Assembly (NCBI GenBank): GCA_027854065.1
Contig: JAQGEF010000025.1
Coordinates: forward strand, 1 to 60,004
Source of the DNA: Polluticaenibacter yanchengensis
Lineage (GTDB): Bacteria > Bacteroidota > Bacteroidia > Chitinophagales > Chitinophagaceae
Reading direction: 5' to 3'
Length of the DNA stretch: 60,004 nucleotides
Notes under the pieces: model-generated
Told to the model about the DNA's origin: nothing
Database searches by the model: none
The model's input: the letters and a program-made list of their open reading frames with translations, nothing else
Shown: positions 17,224-25,523 of the stretch, piece after piece
Numbering within the stretch: position 1 is the first letter of the stretch
How the letters are laid out: each line of letters starts with the position of its first letter
Position numbers and translations under genes: made by a program

Positions 17224-17562
17224 ATGAGTAGTATATCAACACATATATTGGATACGACTATTGGTAAACCGGCTGCAAATGTTGCAGTGTCGTTATGGCA
17301 GCAAAAAAATACCGGATGGTATAAAATAGCTGATGGCAATACTGATAATGATGGCCGGGTAAAGGCATCCTGGGCCGATATCACCATCGAAAAGGGTTTA
17401 TACAAAATGTATTTCCAGGTAGATACATATTTCGAAAGCCTTGCTGTAGAATCATTTTACCCGTTTGTAGAAGTGGTTTTCAGGGTGGATGAATCAGTGT
17501 CGCATTACCATGTGCCGCTATTATTAAATCCATTCGGCTATTCAACTTATCGTGGCTCTTAA
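17224..17562 (+). CDS. uraH: 5-hydroxyisourate hydrolase
   Basis: Transthyretin-like hydrolase of 112 aa. It starts with STHILDTTIGKPAANVAVSL, carrying the first catalytic His, has HYHVPLLLNPFGYSTYRGS at the end with the second His, and finishes with the diagnostic YRGS tetrapeptide. It hydrolyses 5-hydroxyisourate from PuuD to OHCU. The next gene starts 16 bp downstream. Confidence 0.95.
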   Translation: MSSISTHILDTTIGKPAANVAVSLWQQKNTGWYKIADGNTDNDGRVKASWADITIEKGLYKMYFQVDTYFESLAVESFYPFVEVVFRVDESVSHYHVPLLLNPFGYSTYRGS

Positions 17563-17578
17563 ATTTAAAAATATAAAT

Positions 17579-19018
17579 ATGAAATTTTCCATAGACGAAC
17601 AAGCAAAGTCTGAATTGATGGATTCACTGAAGACTGCTAATTTAAAGTTTCAGGCGGTATATCCCGGTGATAAGCCGGACCGTCAACCGGTACATACTTT
17701 ATATGGTGGTGCTAATCTTTTTAGCAGTGATTCTATCGTAAAAATAGGAAGTGCTGCGCTTAAAAGTTTTCACACTTATGCGCCTAATTTTGTGGCATTG
17801 GCTAAAGTACTGAAACTGGAAGGTTTTGAACATTTGCCGGATACTTTAAATGATATTGAATGGTTGGGGAATTACCTGGCCAATGCGAGTGCTGATGAAA
17901 GAAAAAATCACCCGGGATGGTTAAGCTATAATGTTTATCAGAAAATAACCAAAAAGCTGGAAACGGAAGCGGTGGAGGATTTCCGGATAGATTTTGAAGA
18001 TGGTTTTGGCAATCGCCCGGACGATGAGGAAGATGCTACAGCAGTACATGCCGCTAAAGAATTGGCTGAGGGTATGAGAAATGGTACCATCTCTCCGTTT
18101 ATCGGTATCCGGATAAAACCTTTTACAGAAGACCTGAAGTTTCGCGGTATCAGGACACTGGACTTATTCCTGACTACTCTGCTGGCAGAAACCGGTGGAA
18201 AATTACCTGACCACTTCATCGTGATGTTGCCGAAAGTGACCATTCCGGAACAGGTGACGACCCTGGTTCGTTTTTTTGAAATTATTGAAAAAACAAATGG
18301 GTTGCCGCATGGTACATTGAAGATGGAGACAATGGTAGAAGCGACACAAATTGTGATGGATGACGAGGGTCGTAACCCGTTAATGCGCATTGTACGTGCA
18401 AGCGAAGGCCGTTTATTGGCGGCGCATTTCGGCACTTATGATTATACAGCATCCTGTGGCATAACAGCTAAGTACCAGACAATGGCGCATAGCGTGTGCG
18501 ATTTCGCACATCATGTAACGAAAGTAGCACTCTCTCATACGGGTATTTTTATTAGTGATGGTGCTACTAATGTGATGCCGATTGGCCCACATCGTGGCGA
18601 TAACCTGACTTTTGAGCAATTGGAAGAAAATAAAGCGGTAGTGCATAATGGTTGGCGCATTGGATTTAATCATACGATGCATTCATTGGTAAATGGTTTA
18701 TACCAGGGGTGGGATTTAAATCCGGCACAATTGCCAATGCGTTACGCGGCTACTTATAACTTCTTTTTAAGTAGTTACGATGATGCCTTGTATCGCCTGA
18801 AAGTATTTGTGGAGCGTGCTGCTATCAGCACACTGACCCACGATATTTTCGATGATGCTGCAACCGGCCAGGGTTTATTAAACTTCTTCCTGAAAGCATT
18901 GAATTGCGGTGCTATTACCGAAGAGGAAGCGCTGGCAACCGGGCTTACTTTGGACGAAATCAGAAGCCGTAGTTTCTACAAAATTTTGCAGGGTAGGAGA
19001 GCCGCTGCTAAAGCATAA
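17579..19018 (+). CDS. DUF6986 protein, HpcH/HpaI-CitE-like lyase fold
   Basis: The protein of 479 aa belongs, by recognition, to the DUF6986 group of the HpcH/HpaI aldolase and citrate lyase beta superfamily. FRIDFEDGFGNRPDDEEDA resembles the metal-binding acidic motif of CitE-type enzymes, FIGIRIKPF supplies an active-site Arg, and LKMETMVEATQ a metal-binding Glu. CitE-like enzymes make or break C-C bonds next to a carboxylate, often using glyoxylate or acetyl-CoA. I chose the ATG at 17579; a GTG at 17552 would overlap uraH. Being last in the urate operon with no ureidoglycolate lyase present, it is a candidate for glyoxylate or ureidoglycolate use; this is inference. The real activity is unknown. 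Confidence 0.75.
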   Translation: MKFSIDEQAKSELMDSLKTANLKFQAVYPGDKPDRQPVHTLYGGANLFSSDSIVKIGSAALKSFHTYAPNFVALAKVLKLEGFEHLPDTLNDIEWLGNYLANASADERKNHPGWLSYNVYQKITKKLETEAVEDFRIDFEDGFGNRPDDEEDATAVHAAKELAEGMRNGTISPFIGIRIKPFTEDLKFRGIRTLDLFLTTLLAETGGKLPDHFIVMLPKVTIPEQVTTLVRFFEIIEKTNGLPHGTLKMETMVEATQIVMDDEGRNPLMRIVRASEGRLLAAHFGTYDYTASCGITAKYQTMAHSVCDFAHHVTKVALSHTGIFISDGATNVMPIGPHRGDNLTFEQLEENKAVVHNGWRIGFNHTMHSLVNGLYQGWDLNPAQLPMRYAATYNFFLSSYDDALYRLKVFVERAAISTLTHDIFDDAATGQGLLNFFLKALNCGAITEEEALATGLTLDEIRSRSFYKILQGRRAAAKA

Positions 19019-19024
19019 AGAAGA

Positions 19025-19058
19025 AGCATCACCAGGAATAAAATGGTGATGCTTTTTT
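19025..19058 (+). terminator. Terminator of the purine-catabolism operon
   Basis: AAGCATCACC and GGTGATGCTT form a 10-bp stem with a 10-nt loop, followed by TTTT. It comes 7 bp after the DUF6986 stop codon and marks the operon end. Confidence 0.9.
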
Positions 19059-19179
19059 CTTTTATTGAGCCATCTTTGTAGGATTATTCAGTAGTGTCAA
19101 GATCTGTTCCAACAAAATTGTTATGAGGCTCTCAAATGTGCCATATCATTATTTGCCAGTCACTCACATTGCTGCTTCA

Positions 19180-20310
19180 TTAAATTTCGGAATACTTAAT
19201 GGTTGCTATTGGTTGAGTACGTGTGATATACTTTAAATGTGGCTGATACAAAAATATTTCGCCGGAATCTTTATAAGCAAAGTCAAATTCCTGGATATAT
19301 CCTGATGGGAAGTTCCCGGAGCGGTCTAATAATTCGCTGAATTGCTCCTTATATACTTTGCGTTGTTTTTCTTTTAAAGTGGTCTTCCAATATTTCATTG
19401 CATCGAATCTTGATAACGCTCTGCCGGCTCCATGAGCACACGAATGAAGCGCATTTTCTGCAGTTGTAACAGATGTTGGCCGGACCAATAAACTTCCCCT
19501 TGACATGGATAATGGTATTACTACTGTTTTACCGGGTGTTAATTCTGTACTGCCCTTGCGATGGACAATCGTATCATCCAGAAATCTCAAATGGTTGTGT
19601 ATTGAATCTTCCAAGCTGTACTCAGTACCATTCATTCTGTCATTATTTGTATAGTGCCTGTAATCGACGGACAGATAGTTTTTATCTATGGTTGACTTAT
19701 TACAAACAATATAGTTGGCATTTTGCAAAAAGATAAGCGTTTTAAGGCAAAAGTTTTTGCGTCTTTCGTAACCATAATCCAACGTCTGGTTGTAATAATT
19801 AAAAAAATTACGGCTCAAAAAATCCTTATGCACAAAACTGACGTCGCTTCCGTAAACCAGGGAAAAATTCCTGGTGAGTTGTATGCATTCCTGGTGCAGT
19901 GCAATACCCCTGTCTCTGGTGCCGGTATGGCAGATAATATATACTGCGTTATCATCTTCTTCCAATGACAAAAAATGGTTACCACCACCCAGGCCGTCAT
20001 CAGTCATTTTCTGATGGGCCAACTGAAGTGCTTTGTAATGTTTAGTTTTGTCAAATGGTTTTATCCAGTACTGTTTATCAATTTTTAAATACATAACCCC
20101 ACAACCGATGTCTTTACCGGTTATGAGCGGATAAAAATAATCTTGTGTTTCAAAAGCAACGCCTACCGGCAACGCTTTTTCAGAGCAGTAATGAATATCT
20201 GTAAATGCACAAATTTTATTTACAAATGCTTTTTCGGCATACTGCTGTAATTGCGACATAGCATTACTTTCAATGCTATCGGGATCGCAATAGAATCCAA
20301 TAGTTGGCAT
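19180..20310 (-). CDS. Divergent RtcB-like RNA ligase homologue
   Basis: The protein of 376 aa carries the ordered RtcB landmarks in altered form: FTDIHYCSEKALPVGVAF (in place of DxHPGKGxPIG), GKDIGCGVM with the metal-binding Cys, LGGGNHFLSLE, HTGTRDRG (for HSGSRGLG), SMSRGSLLV, and SCAHGAGRALSR with the His that accepts GMP. RtcB joins 2',3'-cyclic phosphate and 5'-OH RNA ends using GTP and Mn2+. Conservation of Cys, NHF and HGAGR suggests a working ligase, but the substitutions mark a side branch, perhaps in RNA repair. No archease or RtcA gene is adjacent. A tRNA-Asn gene lies 650 bp away on the other strand. Confidence 0.85.
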   Translation of the reverse strand: MPTIGFYCDPDSIESNAMSQLQQYAEKAFVNKICAFTDIHYCSEKALPVGVAFETQDYFYPLITGKDIGCGVMYLKIDKQYWIKPFDKTKHYKALQLAHQKMTDDGLGGGNHFLSLEEDDNAVYIICHTGTRDRGIALHQECIQLTRNFSLVYGSDVSFVHKDFLSRNFFNYYNQTLDYGYERRKNFCLKTLIFLQNANYIVCNKSTIDKNYLSVDYRHYTNNDRMNGTEYSLEDSIHNHLRFLDDTIVHRKGSTELTPGKTVVIPLSMSRGSLLVRPTSVTTAENALHSCAHGAGRALSRFDAMKYWKTTLKEKQRKVYKEQFSELLDRSGNFPSGYIQEFDFAYKDSGEIFLYQPHLKYITRTQPIATIKYSEI

Positions 20311-20911
20311 GTTCCTTAATTTAAGTAAAAAAAAAGATTAGTTCACGGGACCTGGTAGGATACATCTGTCCCAAACAGAGATGTCAGCAGCCGATTTGTT
20401 ATCGGAAATGCAAAGGTATTGATTTTATGATTACATCAAAGCCAATCCTGAATTAAATTTTCTTCTTTTACCGGGCTTTAAATAGGTATTTTAAGGAATC
20501 GTGTTTTAATCTATTATAGCTTCTCCTTATTTTAAACGACAATAAAGATGTTGAATTAAATAATATTGGTAGCAATAGAGTAGGCCTTTGCATTAAAAGA
20601 GATTGAAACAGTAGATATAAGGTTAAGATCTGCTTTTCATACTTTATTTAGATGACGATACACACTTACCGGATAGCTTTCTCCAAAGATTTTCTATTGG
20701 TTTTGTAATACTTTAACCAGATATTGCTGAATATGACTTTGGAAATATAGATATGAATGACATAAAGAGATGTTTCTATAAGTATCAGTTTTCCGGAAAA
20801 TCCCAGGCCTGTTATAAGTGCCGTAAGAGCGATATTTCAATACCATCTGAAAGCCTTATTCCCAATTTCAAAAAATGGGTATTTATTTTTTTGAAAGTTT
20901 TTTGATTTTTT
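20311..20911. other. Gene-free stretch between the RtcB-like gene and tRNA-Asn
   Basis: AT-rich DNA without a convincing gene on either strand. Short open frames break often and I could not match them to a family, so decayed coding DNA is possible but unproven. A weak hairpin (ACATCTGT/ACAGAGATGT) lies near 20362-20384. Confidence 0.5.
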
Positions 20912-20941
20912 TTTGTCGTTTGAAAACTAATGCTATATTTG
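20912..20941 (+). promoter_or_regulatory. Bacteroidota-type promoter of tRNA-Asn
   Basis: TTTG at 20912-20915 and TATATTTG at 20934-20941 match the -33/-7 consensus TTTG-N17-23-TAnnTTTG with an 18-bp spacer. The tRNA begins 22 bp downstream of the -7 box. This is the clearest promoter in the window. Confidence 0.75.
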
Positions 20942-20962
20942 CACTCCCAAACGGGAAAACAC

Positions 20963-21036
20963 TCCTCCTTAGCTCAGTTGGTTAGAGCATCTGACTGTTA
21001 ATCAGAGGGTCGTTGGTTCAAGTCCAACAGGGGGAG
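20963..21036 (+). tRNA. tRNA-Asn (GTT)
   Basis: A full cloverleaf can be drawn. The acceptor stem TCCTCCT pairs with AGGGGGA (one T-G pair), the D arm is GCTCAGTTGGTTAGAGC, the anticodon stem TCTGA/TCAGA encloses CTGTTAA with anticodon GTT, and the T arm is GTTGGTTCAAGTCCAAC. The discriminator is G and a complete CCA is not encoded. Confidence 0.97.
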
Positions 21037-21037
21037 C

Positions 21038-21066
21038 AAAGGTCAGCTAAAGGTTGACCTTTTTTG
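21038..21066 (+). terminator. Terminator after tRNA-Asn
   Basis: AAAGGTCA and TGACCTTT form a stem around GCTAAAGGT, followed by a run of T. It lies immediately after the tRNA. Confidence 0.85.
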
Positions 21067-21287
21067 TTTTCAGCATCTAAATAACAGAGTGTCAGTAAAT
21101 GGCGAAGCACTTAATAATACTCTGGGTTTAAATTCTATTTAAACAGGATGATATTCAAATCTATTATAGTCTTGCAATTTAATACGGTTAGGTTCAAGTT
21201 TATTTATGTCATTAATTGTTTTAGTTTTTAAATGTATTTAAATACGCTCAAATTACTTTGTCACAATATAGTAGTTATCTTTAATCT

Positions 21288-22130
21288 ATGAAATGGATAA
21301 CAAGGGAGCGTCCTAAAATTGATAGATTGGCCTGCCCCTGGCTCATTATTAAATTTGTAGATAAGGATGCTCAATTTATATATGTACCGTTTAAAGATGT
21401 TTTGCGTGTAGCGCTGGAACTGGATGCTACCCCTTTTGATATTCCTGATGTTGAATATACTCATTATGGTGATGAGTGCACATTTGATTATATTGTCAAG
21501 AAGCACAAAATCCAAGATCCTGCAATATATATTATCGCTAATATAGTCCGTGGTGCAGATACCGATCGTCTTGACATTGCAAAGGAAGCTGCCGGGCTTT
21601 CTGCAATTTCATCAGGGTTGTCTTATAATATTAAAGACGATTATGAATTACTTGAAACAGGTTTCAAGATTTACGACGCATTGTATAGCTGGGCGATGCA
21701 TTTGTATAACCAGAATCATTTACAGAACAGTCCCTTTGAAAATCTTTTACACGAAGTTTATCTTAAATTCCTCAAATCTAAAAACGCTACCAAAAAACCT
21801 CAATGGGTAAAAGAATTAAAAGAAATGATACAAGACCAGGTGGATGCCCAGTTGAGTATAGATATTAAAAAGTTGTCTTCTGAATTAGAATTGAATCCTT
21901 CTTATTTATCACGTGAGTTCTCTAAGTATTTTGACGATCTGAATTTTGGCGACTACGTCAGGAAAAAAAGAATTGAAAAAGCCATCGACTTTATGAATAA
22001 TCCAAAAATTACGCTCACCGAAATTTCTTACCTTACCGGATTTTCCGATCAAAGCCATTTTACGCGAATATTTAAAAAATACATGGGCCAAAGTCCTTCC
22101 CAATTCAGAAAAAAATTGGAAAAAAAGTAA
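21288..22130 (+). CDS. ChrB-domain / AraC-type HTH fusion regulator
   Basis: Two parts are visible in 280 aa. Residues 1-150 resemble the C-terminal chromate-resistance domain of ChrB: MKWITRERPKIDRLACPWLI, VEYTHYGDECTFDYIV, IANIVRGADTD and a DDYELLETGFKIYDALYSW tail. Residues about 185-280 are an AraC-type DNA-binding domain with two helix-turn-helix motifs (LSSELELNPSYLSREFSKYF and ITLTEISYLTGFSDQSHFTR) and the closing MGQSPSQFRKK. It is probably a metal- or oxyanion-responsive transcription factor. A small exported protein and a decayed chrA follow on the same strand, consistent with a former chromate-resistance operon. The usual N-terminal part of ChrB is absent. Confidence 0.85.
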   Translation: MKWITRERPKIDRLACPWLIIKFVDKDAQFIYVPFKDVLRVALELDATPFDIPDVEYTHYGDECTFDYIVKKHKIQDPAIYIIANIVRGADTDRLDIAKEAAGLSAISSGLSYNIKDDYELLETGFKIYDALYSWAMHLYNQNHLQNSPFENLLHEVYLKFLKSKNATKKPQWVKELKEMIQDQVDAQLSIDIKKLSSELELNPSYLSREFSKYFDDLNFGDYVRKKRIEKAIDFMNNPKITLTEISYLTGFSDQSHFTRIFKKYMGQSPSQFRKKLEKK

Positions 22131-22196
22131 TAATTATTCTAAAAGGTAAACAGCCTTCTATTTACGGCCGTTTCGGATATTTAGGTTTGCATCATC

Positions 22197-22715
22197 ATGC
22201 AAAATTCAAATCAATTCACGACCGGAATTCTTTTCTTTCTGTTGGTTCTATTATCGCATCAGGCCTTTGCTCAGCCAACAGAAACGTATCCTAAAATTAC
22301 AGGATATGCCAGCATAATGCATCCTATTGTGATCGTCAATAAGGATCATACTACTACAAATTTCGACAGATATTATCAGGTTGTTTTTCCTTTTGGCATC
22401 AATATCTGGAAATCAAAAAAAATAGGCTTTTCCATAGAACTTGCTCCTGGCATTAAAAGCGAAGAAGGAACCAGTAAAATGAATAATTTGCTCATTCACC
22501 CGGGTGTGTTAATAGCGCTTGGAAAAGGTTTCGGTTTTGCAGGTAGAGTAGCGTTCGAAACATCAGGAAGGTATGGTATTACACCCGTTTTCAGCAAGGT
22601 GGTCAAAAAGAACAAAGAGTCTGCTTTTTACATTGCGATACCCATGCCTCTAAGGTTGGGGAATAACCAACCTGCTTCTCTTTCCGCCGGATTTCAAATT
22701 GGTATTTCATTTTAG
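22197..22715 (+). CDS. Small exported beta-rich protein of unknown function
   Basis: The protein of 172 aa starts with a clear signal peptide (FTTGILFFLLVLLSHQAFAQ). The rest alternates hydrophobic and polar residues and closes with SLSAGFQIGISF, ending in Phe as small outer membrane beta-barrels do. I do not recognise the family. It sits between the ChrB-AraC regulator and the chrA remnant (11 bp before the latter), so it was probably co-transcribed with a chromate transporter, but a role in chromate export is only an inference from position. Confidence 0.65.
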   Translation: MQNSNQFTTGILFFLLVLLSHQAFAQPTETYPKITGYASIMHPIVIVNKDHTTTNFDRYYQVVFPFGINIWKSKKIGFSIELAPGIKSEEGTSKMNNLLIHPGVLIALGKGFGFAGRVAFETSGRYGITPVFSKVVKKNKESAFYIAIPMPLRLGNNQPASLSAGFQIGISF

Positions 22716-22725
22716 TTCTTATTAT

Positions 22726-23436
22726 ATGAATAAAACAGCAACTCGTATGTTATATAAATTAGCAATGTATGTTTTAAGTTTAGGAACAATTGGATTGGAG
22801 TCCAGTAACACTTGGTCGGGTATGTGCATCTGCAGCTGGTAGTGCAACGTAAATGGACATCGGAAGAAGAATATAAAGAAGGATTAGCTTTAGTTCAGTT
22901 AACTCCCGGCCCTTTGGCAGCTCAACTTGGCATTTTTATGGGATTTATACATTATAGTACTATAGGAGTTACATTAACCGGGCTTGCTTTCGTACTGCCT
23001 TCATTTGTTATGGTAGTATTGTTAGGCATGGCTTACAAGCTTTATGGAGGTTTGCCCTGGATGTAAGCCGTAATGTACAGCGTAGGGCGGCTGTTATAGG
23101 TGTCATTACTATGAGTTTCTATCAACTCACAACAAAATCGATAGGGAAGTTTAGTGTTCAATCTGCAAAACAAAATTGGCTAATATGTTTTTTTTTATTG
23201 TAAGCCACAATTATCGCTTTTACAACTAAGCAGGAGAGTTTGTTATTATTTTTGGCAGCAGGACTTTTGCATATGTTTGTAAAAGCGCCACCGAAGGCAT
23301 TCGGTCAATCTACTGCAAATAGTTTTGGATGCTACGGATTGGTCTGGTCACTGGCCAGGATTCTATCATCATGAAGATTGCGATTTTTTTTAGAAAGGCG
23401 GGAGCATTTGTTTTTTATATGACTTTTTGGAATTAG
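22726..23436 (+). pseudogene. chrA: chrA chromate transporter, broken remnant
   Basis: An ATG at 22726 opens a frame reading LYKLAMYVLSLGTIG that shifts near 22795, where a GFGGP motif should be. The next frame gives VGYVHLQLVVQRKWTSEEEY, then LTPGPLAAQLG, LPSFVMVVLLG and YGGLPWM, all typical of the first ChrA half. After about 23066 only scraps remain: LLHMFVKAPPK near 23265 and KIAIFFRKAGAFVF near 23371, which is how the second ChrA half begins; nothing recognisable follows. Several frameshifts and missing segments make it non-functional. A full ChrA is about 390 aa in this phylum. Confidence 0.85.
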
Positions 23437-23578
23437 AGATGTTTTATTATATGCTTATTTCTTCTCACCTTTTTTGAGCTAAATCAGTGTATCGGAAGAG
23501 TGAAATTAATACCGCTTTTTTATTTCCTATTTGTTCGATATCAGTATATTGCCGATTATTCACACTAAACACAATTTT

Positions 23579-24670
23579 ATGAAGAGACACACACTCACAT
23601 TTTTGTTAGTTATTGGTACTGTATGCTTTAATCTGTTGAATGCACAGGGTTTTAAGATCAATGGTCACGTAAAAGGATTGCCTGACAGTAGCTGGATATT
23701 TGTAAGGCCCACAGACAATGATGCTGTAATTGATTCCGCACAGATTTTTAAAGGACAATTTTATTTGAAGGGAAGCATTAACGAAGATGCTATGCAGGCA
23801 TTTATTTATACTGCTCAATATAAAAATTACACAACTTTTTGGCTGGAAAATAGTGTTTATCAAATGTTCCTGAATGAGGGACATTTCAAGAAGGGGATTA
23901 TATTAGGTTCTGACCTGGAAATGGAGGGTAAAATAAAATTTGGCGGCGTAAATTTTATATACGAATTGCAGGATTCACTTTCTGCTTTCCGTAAGCACAC
24001 GACTGACTCAACGTTGAAGCATTTTTTAAGAGCGGAGTATAAAAAGGCAGATTCGCTACTATTGAATGAAAATATTCAATATATAACAGCAAAGCCGAAT
24101 TCCCTAATAGCTGCTAATACATTAAATATTTATAAATCCAGCTGGGATAAATCCATTGTAGCCCGTTTGTACAATAGGTTTACAGATAAAGTAAAACAGT
24201 CTGCATTTGGTAAGGAAATAGAGCAGTTTTTAAGATTAAATAAAGAACATAAAGTAGGAGATAAGTACACTGATTTCGCCCAGCCAAATTTACAGGGTAA
24301 AATGGTGAAGCTGTCCGATATTAAAGCGAAATATGTGCTGGTAGAGTTTTGGGGCTCATGGTGCGGACCATGCAGGGAAGAAAATCCTAATCTTGTAGCC
24401 ACTTATAACAGGTATAAAGATAAAGGATTTGAGATTTTTGGGGTTTCTATAGAAACAAGTAAAACCCAGTGGGAGAAAGCTTTAAAAGAGGATAAAATTC
24501 CGTGGGAAAATGTAAGTGAGTTAAATGGCGATAAAAATACTGCTACCGCTATTTATGGCATTAGCGGTTACCCCAGTAATTTTCTGATAGATGCAAGCGG
24601 CACAATTATTGCGAAAAATATTCGCGGAGCAGCATTGACTAAAAAACTGGAAGAACTTTTAGGGAAATAA
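23579..24670 (+). CDS. TlpA-like thioredoxin protein with DUF4369 domain
   Basis: The protein of 363 aa has a signal peptide (MKRHTLTFLLVIGTVCFNLLNAQ), an N-terminal DUF4369 beta domain (about residues 24-115, FKINGHVKGLPDSSWIFV), a helical linker, and a C-terminal AhpC/TSA-TlpA domain with VEFWGSWCGPCREENPNL, where WCGPC is residues 261-265. A cis-Pro (GYPSNFLID) completes the redox site. Such proteins act in the periplasm as thiol-disulfide reductants. I chose the ATG at 23579; an upstream start would bury the signal peptide. Confidence 0.88.
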   Translation: MKRHTLTFLLVIGTVCFNLLNAQGFKINGHVKGLPDSSWIFVRPTDNDAVIDSAQIFKGQFYLKGSINEDAMQAFIYTAQYKNYTTFWLENSVYQMFLNEGHFKKGIILGSDLEMEGKIKFGGVNFIYELQDSLSAFRKHTTDSTLKHFLRAEYKKADSLLLNENIQYITAKPNSLIAANTLNIYKSSWDKSIVARLYNRFTDKVKQSAFGKEIEQFLRLNKEHKVGDKYTDFAQPNLQGKMVKLSDIKAKYVLVEFWGSWCGPCREENPNLVATYNRYKDKGFEIFGVSIETSKTQWEKALKEDKIPWENVSELNGDKNTATAIYGISGYPSNFLIDASGTIIAKNIRGAALTKKLEELLGK

Positions 24671-24686
24671 TCCGGTAATGTCATTT

Positions 24687-24719
24687 AAAAGGGCTGCCAA
24701 TTGTATCGGCAGCCCTTTT
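24687..24719. terminator. Bidirectional terminator
   Basis: AAAAGGGCTGCC and GGCAGCCCTTTT form a 12-bp stem with flanking A and T runs. It separates the convergent TlpA-like and yebC genes and can serve both. Confidence 0.9.
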
Positions 24720-24723
24720 GAAT

Positions 24724-25446
24724 TTATTTCAAATTGTGAAATACCTTCTGAACATCTTCATCCTGTTCAAGCTTATCTACCAATTTCAGTAATTCTTCAG
24801 ATTTTTCTTCGTCCAGTTCTACTGTATTTTGTGGAATCCACTCTGTTTCTGCAGTAATGGTAGTGTACCCCTTTTCATCCAGGGCAGACTGTAGGTTGCC
24901 GAAATCATTAAAGGCACATCGTAATACCAGGATCGTATTATTGTTTTCATCAACGCTTTCTCCTAATTCTTCCAAACCGGCATCAATCAGTTCCAGTTCC
25001 AGTTCTTCCTGGTCAATACCTTCCGGCTTTAACTTGAACACCCCCATTTTTTTGAATTGGAATGCGACGCTGCCACTGGTACCAACAGCGCCCCCACCTT
25101 TATTGAAAATAGCTTTTACATTGGCTACTGTTCTTACATGATTATCAGTTGCGGTCTCTACCAATATAGCAACACCATGAGGGCCATAACCTTCATAAAG
25201 AATCTCGTCGTAGTTGACCATTTCTTTACCCATTGCCCTTTTAATGGCAGCTTCTACACGGTCCTTAGGCATGTTTACGCTTTTCGCATTCTGGAAGCAT
25301 CTGCGTAAAGCAGAGTTAGTACCTGGGTCAGGTCCACCGGCTTTAACTGCTATTGCGATCTCTTTACCGATACGGGTAAAGTTTTTTGCCATTTTATCCC
25401 AGCGTGCAAACATGGCGCTTTTTCTTACCTCAAAAATACGACCCAT
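24724..25446 (-). CDS. yebC: YebC/PmpR-family protein
   Basis: The protein of 240 aa matches the YebC/TACO1 family: MGRIFEVRKSAMFARWDKMA (Bacteroidota version of the GHSKW start), GGPDPGTNSALRRCFQNAKS, NMPKDRVEAAIKRA, YEGYGPHGVAILVE, and NKGGGAVGTSGSVAFQF. Family members bind DNA or act at the ribosome to ease translation of proline stretches. The C-terminal domain is complete. Confidence 0.93.
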   Translation of the reverse strand: MGRIFEVRKSAMFARWDKMAKNFTRIGKEIAIAVKAGGPDPGTNSALRRCFQNAKSVNMPKDRVEAAIKRAMGKEMVNYDEILYEGYGPHGVAILVETATDNHVRTVANVKAIFNKGGGAVGTSGSVAFQFKKMGVFKLKPEGIDQEELELELIDAGLEELGESVDENNNTILVLRCAFNDFGNLQSALDEKGYTTITAETEWIPQNTVELDEEKSEELLKLVDKLEQDEDVQKVFHNLK

Positions 25447-25523
25447 AAAATATGATGTTTTCTATAATTTAAATTAATCTTCGGGGTGCAAAAATAGGTA
25501 TATTCTATTTTTTATCCTTATTT

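Noticed and set aside
20500..20900. Decayed gene between the RtcB-like gene and tRNA-Asn
   Set aside because: Short frame fragments are seen but none could be matched to a family, so it is not called.
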